DNA of 64,000 nt from positions 124,001 through 188,000 of the forward strand of contig NZ_SMOK01000023.1 in the NCBI RefSeq assembly GCF_004353925.1, given 5' to 3'. Origin of the DNA: Pseudomonas sp. H9 (lineage in GTDB: Bacteria > Pseudomonadota > Gammaproteobacteria > Pseudomonadales > Pseudomonadaceae). Under the pieces are notes generated by a model that was not told the DNA's origin, did no database searches, and saw only the letters and a list, made by a program, of their open reading frames with translations. How positions within the stretch are numbered: the stretch's first letter is position 1; each line of letters starts with the position of its first letter. Below, piece by piece: positions 1-7,578 of this stretch. The position numbers were made by a program, and so were the translations under genes.

Positions 1-509
1 ACCTGGCTTTTCACCCGGTTGATCAAGGCCGCCAACTGCGGGCCAGTGACTTCTTTGCGCAGCAGGGTTTCGTTACCGACAATCACCGCTTTGACCACGT
101 CGGGGTTGGCATTGGCTGCAGCGATCAGGGCGGTGACCTCTTTTTCGGTAACCACTTTGTCGGGACCGATCCAGGCGCCGAGCATCACTTTCAATCCATG
201 CTTACGCGCCAGCGCCGGGATGCCTTCGAGCCCGGTCATCGAGTAAGTGCGGATGCATTCGAAGCGTTGGGCCAACAAGGCCAGGTCGGCATCCATGCGC
301 GCCGGGCGCAGCTGGAAAGGCTGGTCGAACGGCGATTGGTCTTTGTCGAACGGTGTGTAGGACGCGCACTGCAGTTTGTGCGAGGCACTGGCCGCATCAG
401 GCAGCACCACTGGTTTGCCCAGCCCATACCAGAGCCCCCCCAAGGCAAACAGGCCAAGCAGGCAGGCAAACAGATAGGGCAGCAGCGGGAAGCGGGCAGT
501 CGGGTGCAT
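1..509 (-). CDS. GH17-type glucan hydrolase/transferase-like membrane protein, N-terminal part
   Basis: The reading frame runs off the left edge, so only about 169 N-terminal residues are visible. The protein starts MHPTARFPLLPYLFACLLG, a short cytoplasmic tail followed by one hydrophobic membrane anchor (about residues 8-30). Next come CASYTPFDKDQSPFDQPF, FECIRTYSMTGLEGIPALA and KAVIVGNETLLR. The pattern of strand ending in RTYS, then VGNE with the acid/base glutamate, is that of the (beta/alpha)8 barrel of glycoside hydrolase family 17, as in the membrane-anchored glucan enzymes of Pseudomonas. It probably acts on beta-1,3/1,6-glucan in the periplasm. The start is the ATG at 507-509; the C-terminal half and any glycosyltransferase neighbour lie outside the window. 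It is divergent from the betaine-binding gene. Confidence 0.75.
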   Translation of the reverse strand, partial: MHPTARFPLLPYLFACLLGLFALGGLWYGLGKPVVLPDAASASHKLQCASYTPFDKDQSPFDQPFQLRPARMDADLALLAQRFECIRTYSMTGLEGIPALARKHGLKVMLGAWIGPDKVVTEKEVTALIAAANANPDVVKAVIVGNETLLRKEVTGPQLAALINRVKSQ

Positions 510-730
510 GGATCAGACCGTCAGGGAGCAAAGCCGCCAATAGTACCTGTAAATGGCGCGGGCTAAAGCCTTGGCAGGCAAAGTTAGCAGCGGTGGATGT
601 TGCTTGATGTAACGACACGGCTGGCAATGTGATGTCGCTTCTCGATCTGTTGGAGGTCGTTGTCAGAGCAGGTCAGGGCAGGTCAGCGGTTGATGATGCA
701 GCTTCCGTGACGTGACGAGGGGAAGCTTTG

Positions 731-1579
731 ATGAACATGCGACGACTCCTGGGAGTAGGCACCGCGCTGGCCTTGGCCATCGGCGCTGCGCAAGCGATGG
801 CCAAGGAAGTAAGCATCGGCTACGTCGATGGTTGGTCTGACAGCGTGGCGACGACCCATGTGGCGGCTGAAGTGATCAAGCAAAAGCTCGGTTACGACGT
901 CAAGTTGATGCCCGTGGCCACCGGCATCATGTGGCAGGGGGTGGCAACCGGTAAGCTCGACGCCATGCTCTCGGCCTGGTTGCCGGTAACCCATGGTGAG
1001 TACTGGGCCAAGAACAAGGACAACGTGGTTGACTATGGTCCGAACTTCAAAGACGCCCGGATCGGCTTGATCGTCCCTGAATACGTCAAAGCGCAATCGC
1101 TGGCTGACCTGAAGGCCGACGACAGTTTCAAGAAGAAAATCGTCGGTATCGATGCCGGCTCCGGGGTGATGCTCAAAACCGATCAGGCCATCAAAGACTA
1201 CGACCTGAGCGGCTACAAGCTCCAGGCTAGCTCCGGTGCGGCCATGACCTCGGAACTGGGGCGAGCCTATGCCAAGCACCAATCGATCGCCGTGACTGGT
1301 TGGGTGCCGCACTGGATGTTCGCCAAGTGGAAGCTCAAGTTCCTCGATGACCCTAAAGGCGTGTACGGCGCTGCAGAAACCGTCAACAGCATCGGTAGCA
1401 AGGAACTGGCAAGTAAGGCACCCGAGGTGGCGGGTTTCCTGAAAAAATTCAACTGGCAGTCCAAGGATGAGATTGGTGAGGTCATGTTGGCCATTCAAGA
1501 GGGCGCAAAACCCGAAGCTGCGGCCAAGGACTGGGTAGCCAAACACCCCGAGCGCGTCGCTGAATGGACGACGCAATAA
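731..1579 (+). CDS. Glycine betaine/choline ABC transporter substrate-binding protein
   Basis: The product is a 282-residue periplasmic binding protein of the OpuAC family, with a signal peptide ending near AQAMAKE. It captures quaternary ammonium osmoprotectants or nutrients such as glycine betaine or choline for an ABC importer. Typical features are the early GYVDGWSDSVATTHV segment, the hinge region and aromatic residues (AWLPVTHGEYW, GWVPHWMF) that form the tryptophan cage around the cation. The ATG at 731 sits 8 bases after GAGGGG and is preferred over the in-frame TTG at 728. No permease or ATPase gene is adjacent, so this is an orphan binding protein that must serve a transporter encoded elsewhere. 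A strong terminator follows immediately. Confidence 0.85.
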   Translation: MNMRRLLGVGTALALAIGAAQAMAKEVSIGYVDGWSDSVATTHVAAEVIKQKLGYDVKLMPVATGIMWQGVATGKLDAMLSAWLPVTHGEYWAKNKDNVVDYGPNFKDARIGLIVPEYVKAQSLADLKADDSFKKKIVGIDAGSGVMLKTDQAIKDYDLSGYKLQASSGAAMTSELGRAYAKHQSIAVTGWVPHWMFAKWKLKFLDDPKGVYGAAETVNSIGSKELASKAPEVAGFLKKFNWQSKDEIGEVMLAIQEGAKPEAAAKDWVAKHPERVAEWTTQ

Positions 1580-1610
1580 TCGCTTGAAGCTTCTAGCTCA
1601 AGTCTTTCAG

Positions 1611-1649
1611 AGCCATCGCACCCTCCAGGGTGCGATGGCTTTGTCTTTT
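1611..1649 (+). terminator. Rho-independent terminator after the betaine-binding gene
   Basis: A perfect 14-bp stem, AGCCATCGCACCCT pairing with AGGGTGCGATGGCT across a two-base loop (1611-1640), is followed by TTGTCTTTT. It lies 31 bases past the stop codon. Confidence 0.85.
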
Positions 1650-1657
1650 GTTGGCTA

Positions 1658-1672
1658 TTACCGAATCGGTAA
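1658..1672. promoter_or_regulatory. 15-bp palindrome upstream of the DUF485-actP operon
   Basis: TTACCGA-A-TCGGTAA is a perfect 7-bp inverted repeat around one central base, 100 bases upstream of the DUF485 start and just past the preceding terminator. Its position suits an operator for a dimeric regulator of acetate uptake. The regulator is not known to me, so this is an inference from symmetry and location only. Confidence 0.35.
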
Positions 1673-1771
1673 AACAGTTTTGCATCTAAGACTAAGGTCG
1701 TCTGGAGTGCGTCCAAAGGCAGCATAAAGTGGAGGCGGTACTACCCAATCTGTGCTGCGAGGACAAAAACA

Positions 1772-2083
1772 ATGAACGACAGCATTTATCTCTCGATACA
1801 AAACAGCTCGCGGTTTAAAGAGCTGGTGTCAAAACGCGAACGATTCGCCTGGATTCTCTCGGCGATCATGCTCGGCCTCTACTCCGCTTTCATTTTGTTG
1901 ATCGCCTATGGCCCGCAGGTATTGGGTGCCAAGCTTAGCCCTGAGTCTTCGATTACCTGGGGGATTCCTCTGGGGGTTGGCTTGATTCTCTCGGCATTTG
2001 TACTGACCGGCATCTACGTGCGCCGCGCCAACGGTGAGTTCGATGAGATGAACAAAGCGATCCTCAAGGAGGTTCAGCAATGA
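1772..2083 (+). CDS. DUF485 (YjcH-like) inner-membrane protein
   Basis: This 103-residue protein has two hydrophobic helices (about residues 25-47 and 62-82) separated by a short loop. It carries the family's typical N-terminal SSRFKELVSKRERFAW stretch, with YVRRANGEFDEM after the second helix. DUF485 proteins are regularly encoded just before ActP-type acetate symporters and are assumed to help that transporter, though their biochemical role is unsettled. The stop codon overlaps the next start as ATGA (2080-2083), so translation of the two genes is probably coupled. A GAGGA ribosome site precedes the ATG. Confidence 0.85.
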   Translation: MNDSIYLSIQNSSRFKELVSKRERFAWILSAIMLGLYSAFILLIAYGPQVLGAKLSPESSITWGIPLGVGLILSAFVLTGIYVRRANGEFDEMNKAILKEVQQ

Positions 2084-3738
2084 TCCGGCGTCTACTGGCA
2101 ACCCTGGCCTTCGGCATTTTCGCACCTGCCGTCTGGGCCGCCGACGCCCTCACCGGCGAGGTGCATAAACAACCGTTGAACATTTCGGCGATCCTCATGT
2201 TCGTCGCCTTCGTCGGTGGCACGCTGTGCATCACCTATTGGGCTTCCAAGCGCAATAATTCGGCATCCGACTACTATGCCGCTGGCGGTAAAATCACCGG
2301 CTTTCAGAACGGCCTGGCGATTGCTGGTGACTACATGTCGGCAGCCTCGTTCCTGGGTATTTCCGCGCTGGTGTTCACCTCCGGCTACGACGGTCTGATC
2401 TACTCGATCGGCTTTCTGGTGGGCTGGCCCATCATTCTGTTCCTGATCGCAGAGCGTCTGCGTAACCTCGGTAAGTACACCTTCGCCGACGTTGCCTCGT
2501 ACCGCCTTGGGCAGAAAGAAATCCGCACCCTGTCGGCCTCTGGCTCGCTGGTGGTGGTGGCGTTCTACCTGATTGCGCAAATGGTCGGTGCAGGCAAGCT
2601 GATTCAACTGCTGTTCGGCCTGGACTACCAGGTTGCAGTTATCCTGGTCGGCATCCTGATGTGCCTGTACGTGCTGTTCGGCGGCATGCTGGCGACCACT
2701 TGGGTACAGATCATCAAGGCCGTACTGCTGCTCTCCGGTGCCAGCTTCATGGCGCTGATGGTAATGAAACACGTCAACTTCGACTTCAACGCGCTGTTCT
2801 CCGAGGCCATCAAGGTTCACCCGAAAGGTGAAGCGATCATGAGCCCGGGTGGTCTGGTGAAAGATCCGATTTCGGCATTCTCTCTGGGCTTGGCGCTGAT
2901 GTTTGGTACCGCTGGCTTGCCGCATATCCTGATGCGCTTCTTCACCGTTAGCGATGCCAAAGAAGCACGCAAGAGCGTTTTCTATGCAACCGGTTTCATT
3001 GGTTACTTCTACATCCTGACCTTCATCATCGGCTTTGGCGCGATCCTGCTGGTCAGCACCAACCCTGACTTCAAAGACGCTGCTGGCGCTCTGATCGGTG
3101 GTAACAACATGGCAGCGGTGCACCTGGCCAACGCCGTCGGCGGCAGTGTGTTCCTCGGCTTTATCTCGGCTGTAGCGTTTGCGACCATCCTTGCGGTGGT
3201 GGCTGGCCTGACATTGGCGGGTGCTTCGGCGGTGTCTCACGACCTGTACGCCAGCGTGATCAAGAAAGGCAAGGCCAACGAGAAAGACGAGATCCGCGTC
3301 TCGAAGATCACCACCATTGCTTTGGCTGTATTGGCGATCGGTCTGGGTATCCTGTTCGAAAGCCAGAACATTGCCTTCATGGTCGGCCTGGCATTCTCGA
3401 TTGCTGCCAGCTGCAACTTCCCGGTACTGCTGCTCTCGATGTACTGGAAGAAACTCACCACCCGTGGCGCCATGATCGGCGGCTGGATGGGGCTGGTCAG
3501 CGCAGTGGCACTGATGATCCTCGGCCCAACCATCTGGGTACAGATCCTCGGTCACGAGAAGGCGATCTACCCGTACGAGTACCCGGCGCTGTTCTCGATG
3601 ATCATCGCTTTTGCAGGGATCTGGTTCTTCTCGATCACTGACAAGTCCAAAGCGGCTGATGAAGAGCGCGCGCTGTTCTTCCCGCAGTTCGTACGTTCGC
3701 AGACTGGCCTGGGTGCCAGCGGTGCGGTGTCGCACTAA
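2080..3738 (+). CDS. actP: Cation/acetate symporter ActP
   Basis: A 552-residue sodium:solute symporter family protein with a cleavable-looking N-terminal segment (to about AVWAADA) and roughly 13 transmembrane helices. Family hallmarks include SASDYYAAGGKITGFQNGLAIAGDY near residues 62-85 and the GLPHILMRFFTV segment near residue 285. Length and motifs match ActP, which imports acetate, and probably other short carboxylates, with a cation. It is co-transcribed with the overlapping DUF485 gene and ends in its own hairpin terminator. A long open frame on the opposite strand is a coding shadow. Confidence 0.92.
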   Translation: MIRRLLATLAFGIFAPAVWAADALTGEVHKQPLNISAILMFVAFVGGTLCITYWASKRNNSASDYYAAGGKITGFQNGLAIAGDYMSAASFLGISALVFTSGYDGLIYSIGFLVGWPIILFLIAERLRNLGKYTFADVASYRLGQKEIRTLSASGSLVVVAFYLIAQMVGAGKLIQLLFGLDYQVAVILVGILMCLYVLFGGMLATTWVQIIKAVLLLSGASFMALMVMKHVNFDFNALFSEAIKVHPKGEAIMSPGGLVKDPISAFSLGLALMFGTAGLPHILMRFFTVSDAKEARKSVFYATGFIGYFYILTFIIGFGAILLVSTNPDFKDAAGALIGGNNMAAVHLANAVGGSVFLGFISAVAFATILAVVAGLTLAGASAVSHDLYASVIKKGKANEKDEIRVSKITTIALAVLAIGLGILFESQNIAFMVGLAFSIAASCNFPVLLLSMYWKKLTTRGAMIGGWMGLVSAVALMILGPTIWVQILGHEKAIYPYEYPALFSMIIAFAGIWFFSITDKSKAADEERALFFPQFVRSQTGLGASGAVSH

Positions 3739-3742
3739 GGCG

Positions 3743-3767
3743 AAAGGCAGCCTTTGGCTGCCTTTCT
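3743..3767 (+). terminator. Hairpin terminator after actP
   Basis: AAAGGCAGCC and GGCTGCCTTT form a 10-bp stem around a TTT loop. The stem's own 3-prime arm supplies a short T run, and it starts 4 bases after the actP stop. Confidence 0.75.
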
Positions 3768-3781
3768 AGCGGCAAGCTTTG

Positions 3782-3839
3782 AGCTACAAGCCGCAAGTTG
3801 GGGCAGTACGCGTACTGCTTTAGCTTGCGGCTTGTAGCT
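3782..3839. repeat. REP-like nested palindrome (AGCTACAAGCCGCAAG family)
   Basis: Two perfect 16-base arms, AGCTACAAGCCGCAAG (3782-3797) and its complement (3824-3839), enclose a second perfect palindrome, GCAGTACGCGTACTGC (3803-3818). This family differs from the GGGCTTGCCCC repeats found elsewhere in the window. Similar CTTGCGGCTTGTAGCT-like repeats are common between convergent genes in fluorescent pseudomonads. It lies between actP and the convergent DUF3309 gene and may act as a bidirectional transcript end. Confidence 0.7.
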
Positions 3840-3857
3840 TTTTGCTTATAGCTGTCT

Positions 3858-4010
3858 CTAAATCTTACCTAGCAACAACAAGATCAACAGGATGATCAGC
3901 ACGGTACCGATAATGCCGGAGGGGCCGTAACCCCAGCTTCTGGAGTGCGGGAATACAGGTAAGCCACCGATCAACAGCAGTATCAGGATGATGATGAGAA
4001 TGGTGCCCAT
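3858..4010 (-). CDS. DUF3309 small membrane protein
   Basis: A 50-residue protein begins MGTILIIILILLLIGGLPVF and has a central HSRSWGYGPSG loop and a second hydrophobic run, IIGTVLIILLILLLLGKI. Two helices joined by a W-G-Y-G-P-S-G loop are diagnostic of the DUF3309 family, tiny inner-membrane proteins of unknown function that are often stress-linked in pseudomonads. The start ATG is at 4008-4010. It converges on actP across the nested palindrome. Confidence 0.8.
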   Translation of the reverse strand: MGTILIIILILLLIGGLPVFPHSRSWGYGPSGIIGTVLIILLILLLLGKI

Positions 4011-4241
4011 GGCGGTATCCTTGTTTGACTTGTGGGATCAGGCGTATCAGTACAATCCTTCTGTTCGGTCATGGGTTTCACGACCGCCTGTTAATTCCGA
4101 CTCCTGCCCGCCGCGAAAAGTTTAATTCGCCCGTTTCACCGTCTTTTGCCCGGGGCATTCAGCATCCTGATACAGCGTGGGTGCCCGGCCTGCCTTCGCT
4201 ACACTGGCGATACTTTCAAGAACCGTAAAAGGCATCGGTCT

Positions 4242-5078
4242 ATGCAAAATCGCATGATGATTACTGGCGCAGGCTCCGGGCTGGGCCGTGAAATAGCACT
4301 GCGCTGGGCCCGCGAGGGCTGGCAGTTGGCGCTGGCGGATGTCAACGACGTGGGGTTGAAGGAAACCCTGGAGCTGGTCAAACAGGCCGGTGGCCAAGGT
4401 TTTGTGCAGCGTTGTGATGTGCGTGACTACAGCCAGCTGACAGCCTTGGCCCAGGCCTGTGAAGAGAAGCTCGGTGGTATCGATGTCATCGTTAACAATG
4501 CCGGCGTTGCGGCGGGTGGCTTTTTCTGTGAATTGTCGCTGGAAGATTGGGAGTGGCAGCTGTCGATCAACCTGATGGGGGTGGTCAAAGGCTGCAAGGC
4601 CTTCCTGCCGCTACTGGAACGCAGCAAGGGCCGAATCATTAACATCGCCTCGATGGCAGCGTTGATGCAGGGGCCGGCCATGAGCAACTACAACGTGGCC
4701 AAGGCCGGTGTGCTGGCACTCTCGGAGAGCTTGTTGGTCGAGCTTCGCCATCAGCAAGTGGCCGTGCATGTGGTGTGCCCATCGTTCTTCCAGACCAACT
4801 TGCTGGATTCGTTCCGTGGGCCGACCCCGGCCATGAAGGCTCAGGTGGGTAAATTGTTGGAAAGCTCACCGATCAGCGCTGCCGATATTGCCGACTATAT
4901 CTACCGGCAAGTCGCCGATGAGCAGTTCATGATTCTGCCCCATGAGCTGGGGCGCGAAGCCTGGCAGGTCAAGCAGCGTGATCCGCAGCGGATCTACGAT
5001 GAGATGGCCAGCATGGCCGATAAGATGCGCGCCAAAGCAAAGTCGGTGGGAGCGGGCTTGCCCCGCGATACGATGTGA
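4242..5078 (+). CDS. Short-chain dehydrogenase/reductase (SDR)
   Basis: This 278-residue classical SDR has the NAD(P)-binding TGAGSGLG motif near residue 7, NNAG near residue 87, a serine in NIASMAAL and the catalytic YNVAK near residue 150. The substrate cannot be read from sequence. The upstream in-frame ATG at 4146 is not used in this call because homologues begin just before the Rossmann strand (MQNRMMITGAG). The last residues, VGAGLPRDTM, are encoded by one arm of a REP palindrome that runs across the stop codon. The native C-terminus has therefore probably been replaced or extended by the repeat. It stands alone between an intergenic region and ynfA. Confidence 0.85.
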   Translation: MQNRMMITGAGSGLGREIALRWAREGWQLALADVNDVGLKETLELVKQAGGQGFVQRCDVRDYSQLTALAQACEEKLGGIDVIVNNAGVAAGGFFCELSLEDWEWQLSINLMGVVKGCKAFLPLLERSKGRIINIASMAALMQGPAMSNYNVAKAGVLALSESLLVELRHQQVAVHVVCPSFFQTNLLDSFRGPTPAMKAQVGKLLESSPISAADIADYIYRQVADEQFMILPHELGREAWQVKQRDPQRIYDEMASMADKMRAKAKSVGAGLPRDTM

Positions 5079-5115
5079 CTGACAAACCGCTATCGGGGGG
5101 CAAGCCCGCTCCTAC
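5046..5115. repeat. REP palindrome overlapping the SDR 3-prime end
   Basis: Arm one (5046-5070, GTGGGAGCGGGCTTGCCCCG and onward) pairs with arm two (5091-5115, TATCGGGGGGCAAGCCCGCT and onward), with small mismatches. The first arm and the loop lie inside or next to the coding end of the SDR gene. Confidence 0.85.
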
Positions 5116-5182
5116 CGAGCAACTTCGCCCTTGAACTAATCGGCTATCCTAGGCGCCTTTTTTATTGACCGGGATACCTGGT

Positions 5183-5515
5183 GTGATCAATTACCTGTGG
5201 TTCTTCCTCGCGGCGGTCTTCGAGATCGCCGGTTGCTATGCCTTCTACATGTGGTTGCGCCTGGGCAAGAGCGCCTGGTGGATTGCCCCGGCATTGCTGA
5301 GCCTGACGCTGTTCGCGCTGATCCTGACTCGCGTCGAAGCGGCCTACGCCGGCCGCGCGTATGCCGCCTACGGAGGTATCTATATCGTCACGTCACTGCT
5401 ATGGCTGGCACTGATCGAGCGCGCGCGACCGCTGGGCAGTGACTGGATCGGTGCACTGTTATGCGTACTGGGTGCCAGCATCATTGTGCTGGGGCCTCGG
5501 CTACAAAGTGCGTGA
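5183..5515 (+). CDS. YnfA family (UPF0060) membrane protein
   Basis: A 110-residue protein with four transmembrane helices, starting at GTG 5183 (MINYLWFFLAAVFEIAGCYA). The family signatures FEIAGCYAFYMWLR and YAGRAYAAYGGIYI are both present. YnfA proteins resemble small-multidrug-resistance transporters in size and topology; a transport role is proposed but not established for most members. The chosen start gives the usual family length of about 108 residues, whereas the TTG at 5165 would add six atypical residues. Confidence 0.85.
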   Translation: MINYLWFFLAAVFEIAGCYAFYMWLRLGKSAWWIAPALLSLTLFALILTRVEAAYAGRAYAAYGGIYIVTSLLWLALIERARPLGSDWIGALLCVLGASIIVLGPRLQSA

Positions 5516-5650
5516 ACGAGCAAAAACTACGAAATACTGTAGGTAAATTCGTCAAATAAAGTGGGAATTGTCTATTTGGATGGCGGTGGATTGAAGCCGT
5601 CTGACACCGCGTGCAGTCTCAAAGTCCTCAGTCGTGTGGAGGATTTGAAC

Positions 5651-5833
5651 ATGTTGGTTATAGGACGCGAAGTCGGCGAAGTCATCGCCATCAACGAACA
5701 TATCAAGATCAAAGTGATTTCAGTGGAGGGCAACGTGGTGCGCTTTGGTATCAGCGCTCCGCGTCACATCGAAGTGCACCGTGCAGAAATCTACCGGCGC
5801 ATTACCGAGCAGGCGGCCAAGGATGTGAGCTGA
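5651..5833 (+). CDS. csrA: CsrA/RsmI-like RNA-binding translational regulator
   Basis: A 60-residue CsrA-family protein that forms a dimer and binds GGA motifs in mRNA leaders. The core APRHIEVHRAEIYRRI is intact, including R44 and the V42-H43 pair used for RNA contact. The N-terminus MLVIGREVGEV differs from typical RsmA/RsmE (MLILTRRVGE), with glycine at position 5 and glutamate at position 7 in place of the second arginine. This suggests the third pseudomonad paralogue, RsmI, and possibly altered RNA preference. The ATG follows a strong GTGGAGGA ribosome site. Its TGA abuts the stop codon of the convergent yheU gene (TGATCA) with no bases between. Confidence 0.88.
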   Translation: MLVIGREVGEVIAINEHIKIKVISVEGNVVRFGISAPRHIEVHRAEIYRRITEQAAKDVS

Positions 5834-6061
5834 TCAGTCGAACAGTTCCTTGGGCACATCGTGCTTGGCCAGCAGTTGGCATTGCTGGCTTTCAAGGTCG
5901 AACAGAATGAAGGCCTGCTTCTTCGCCAAAGCCTGGCGCACACGCAGCACACGGGTTTCCAACGGCGTATCGTCGCCATTGTCGGTGCCGTCACGGGTGA
6001 CAAAGTCTTCGATCAGGCGGGTGAGGGTTTCGGCTTCCAGTTGGTCGTAGGGAATCAGCAT
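5834..6061 (-). CDS. yheU: YheU family (UPF0270) protein
   Basis: A 75-residue soluble protein starting MLIPYDQLEAETLTRLIEDF, with FVTRDGTDNGDD and the conserved QALAKKQAFILFDLESQQCQ segment of the UPF0270/YheU family. Function is unknown. Homologues start at MLIPY, so the longer frame to 6157 is rejected. No purine-rich ribosome site is visible before this ATG. Instead a 12-bp inverted repeat sits directly upstream, which may influence its translation. It converges on csrA with zero spacing. Confidence 0.85.
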   Translation of the reverse strand: MLIPYDQLEAETLTRLIEDFVTRDGTDNGDDTPLETRVLRVRQALAKKQAFILFDLESQQCQLLAKHDVPKELFD

Positions 6062-6064
6062 AAA

Positions 6065-6114
6065 CAGGACAGGTTTGGCGAAGTGTGCACCTATGCTACG
6101 CGAAACCTGTCCTG
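6065..6114 (-). repeat. 12-bp inverted repeat abutting the yheU start codon
   Basis: CAGGACAGGTTT (6065-6076) and AAACCTGTCCTG (6103-6114) are perfect complements around 26 bases. In the minus-strand transcript the hairpin ends 3 bases before the yheU ATG. It also lies just downstream of the delta-60-repeat gene. It lacks a T tract, so a regulatory or protein-binding role is as likely as termination. Confidence 0.5.
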
Positions 6115-6126
6115 ACTGTGTAGGCG

Positions 6127-7362
6127 CTAGCCCACCACCCAGAGAACTTCGTTCCAAACTGTGAACAGGATTTCATTGTTTTTCAGCGCGTTAACCAGCG
6201 GATAGGGAGGCAAAATCGCGTTGTCATTACGCGTAAATTTAGCTGAACCATTTTCACCGAAAGTGGTGTCTGGAACACCATCAGCCCCCATTCGGTTAAT
6301 CGAAACTAAGTTATCCGAATATCCGGCATGCACAATTCGGTATGCATCACCTTGGCCTTGAGAGGCAAGCGCAAAAAAGTTCTGCAGGCCATCGTTCGGC
6401 CATTTCAACTCAAGCGGTTTGCCATTGTTGAATTCAGGGTCCGGGTCGCCCTGGTGAGTCCATCCGAACAGGTGCCTACCCTCAGGGATGTCCGCGACGA
6501 CTTTTAGCGTATTCGCGGCATCGAAGAAAGGCCCTTGGGAAATATTGTTTGCGGTGTTCTTAATGACGGGCGATTTAAACTCCGGGTCCAACGCACCCTC
6601 AGGCGTCACTCTAATTAACCTCACATTCATTTCAGAGCCATGAGAGGGTACCTCGTAAACAAGAAGTGTCAGATTTGATAGCGTTTTATCAAGGCTCGCC
6701 CCTCTAAAGTAATACTCACCCTGACCGGTAGGTCTGTAGACAAAGAATCCTTGATTGCCAAATTCTTCATCCAAATGACCGCTTTCAGTAATTCGGGCCA
6801 CGAGGGTGCCGTTGTAAACTTCGCTATTAAAGAAAACGGTAGCCACCAAATACAGCTCACCTTGGCCAGTAATTATTTCCACTAGTCCAAAATCAGCTGC
6901 TGCTTTGGTTTCGTCATTGTCTTTTGAACGTTTCGAATTTTTCGATGGCGTATCAATATTCCTCAACGTTGCATTAAGATGGCTGATATCGACGATGCAA
7001 ACTCCCCCTTTGCCGAAATCGTAATCAGGGAGCCCGCTTGAAAGGTAGCGACGGATTTCAATCGAGGCGCCGGTCAAGGCATAGGAGTGCAAGATGCGCC
7101 CTTGGTTATCGAATGCGCCTGCGCCCATTCCAAACAGGTTCAGCCTGCCGCTGTCTGCAAAAGAATCATCCAACTTTCCAGCGTGATCGTATTTGACAAC
7201 AAATTGCTCTGTACCAATGATAAGTGCACTTATGTATACGCTTTTTTCGTCAACCTGCGTTCTCAGGATGTTGGTAAGTTCAGGCGCTTCGCTATTTACT
7301 TTCACACGCCCACCATTGAACGCCTGTTTTAAGTCTCCGGGGCGCTTTGTGTTGGTTGTCAT
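6127..7362 (-). CDS. Delta-60 repeat beta-propeller-like protein
   Basis: This 411-residue protein contains at least six imperfect repeats of the delta-60 type: GKLDDSFADSGRLNL, GLPDYDFGKGGVCIV, GHLDEEFGNQGFFVY, GALDPEFKSP, GDPDPEFNNGKPL and GVPDTTFGENGSAKF. They are spaced about 50-80 residues apart. Such repeats (G-x-D-x-x-F-G-x-x-G) are thought to fold as blades of a propeller. There is no signal peptide or membrane helix. Function is unknown; plant-associated pseudomonads carry several. A good AGAGGAA ribosome site precedes the ATG. Base composition is visibly AT-richer than in neighbouring genes, which suggests acquisition. Confidence 0.7.
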   Translation of the reverse strand: MTTNTKRPGDLKQAFNGGRVKVNSEAPELTNILRTQVDEKSVYISALIIGTEQFVVKYDHAGKLDDSFADSGRLNLFGMGAGAFDNQGRILHSYALTGASIEIRRYLSSGLPDYDFGKGGVCIVDISHLNATLRNIDTPSKNSKRSKDNDETKAAADFGLVEIITGQGELYLVATVFFNSEVYNGTLVARITESGHLDEEFGNQGFFVYRPTGQGEYYFRGASLDKTLSNLTLLVYEVPSHGSEMNVRLIRVTPEGALDPEFKSPVIKNTANNISQGPFFDAANTLKVVADIPEGRHLFGWTHQGDPDPEFNNGKPLELKWPNDGLQNFFALASQGQGDAYRIVHAGYSDNLVSINRMGADGVPDTTFGENGSAKFTRNDNAILPPYPLVNALKNNEILFTVWNEVLWVVG

Positions 7363-7578
7363 TTTATTTTCCTCTCACTCATGGGGTTAGTTTAAAGCCA
7401 AGTTGCCTCCTGAATTTATGCCCCGCGGTCTTAGGTGTCACCTGGCAGAACTAACAGTTGACAGAGTTGCAAAAGCAAGTTTTTGGCACTTATGCTGGGT
7501 GTGCGACAGCTGCGAATTTGATCTGTTCGCACGCGAAAGTTGCGGGCATGCCACAACGCCAGTCAGCGCTAGCCTGTT

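Noticed and set aside
2092..3735. 547-codon minus-strand frame opposite actP
   Set aside because: Composition is that of an antisense shadow (very His/Gln/Arg-rich) and actP is unambiguous.
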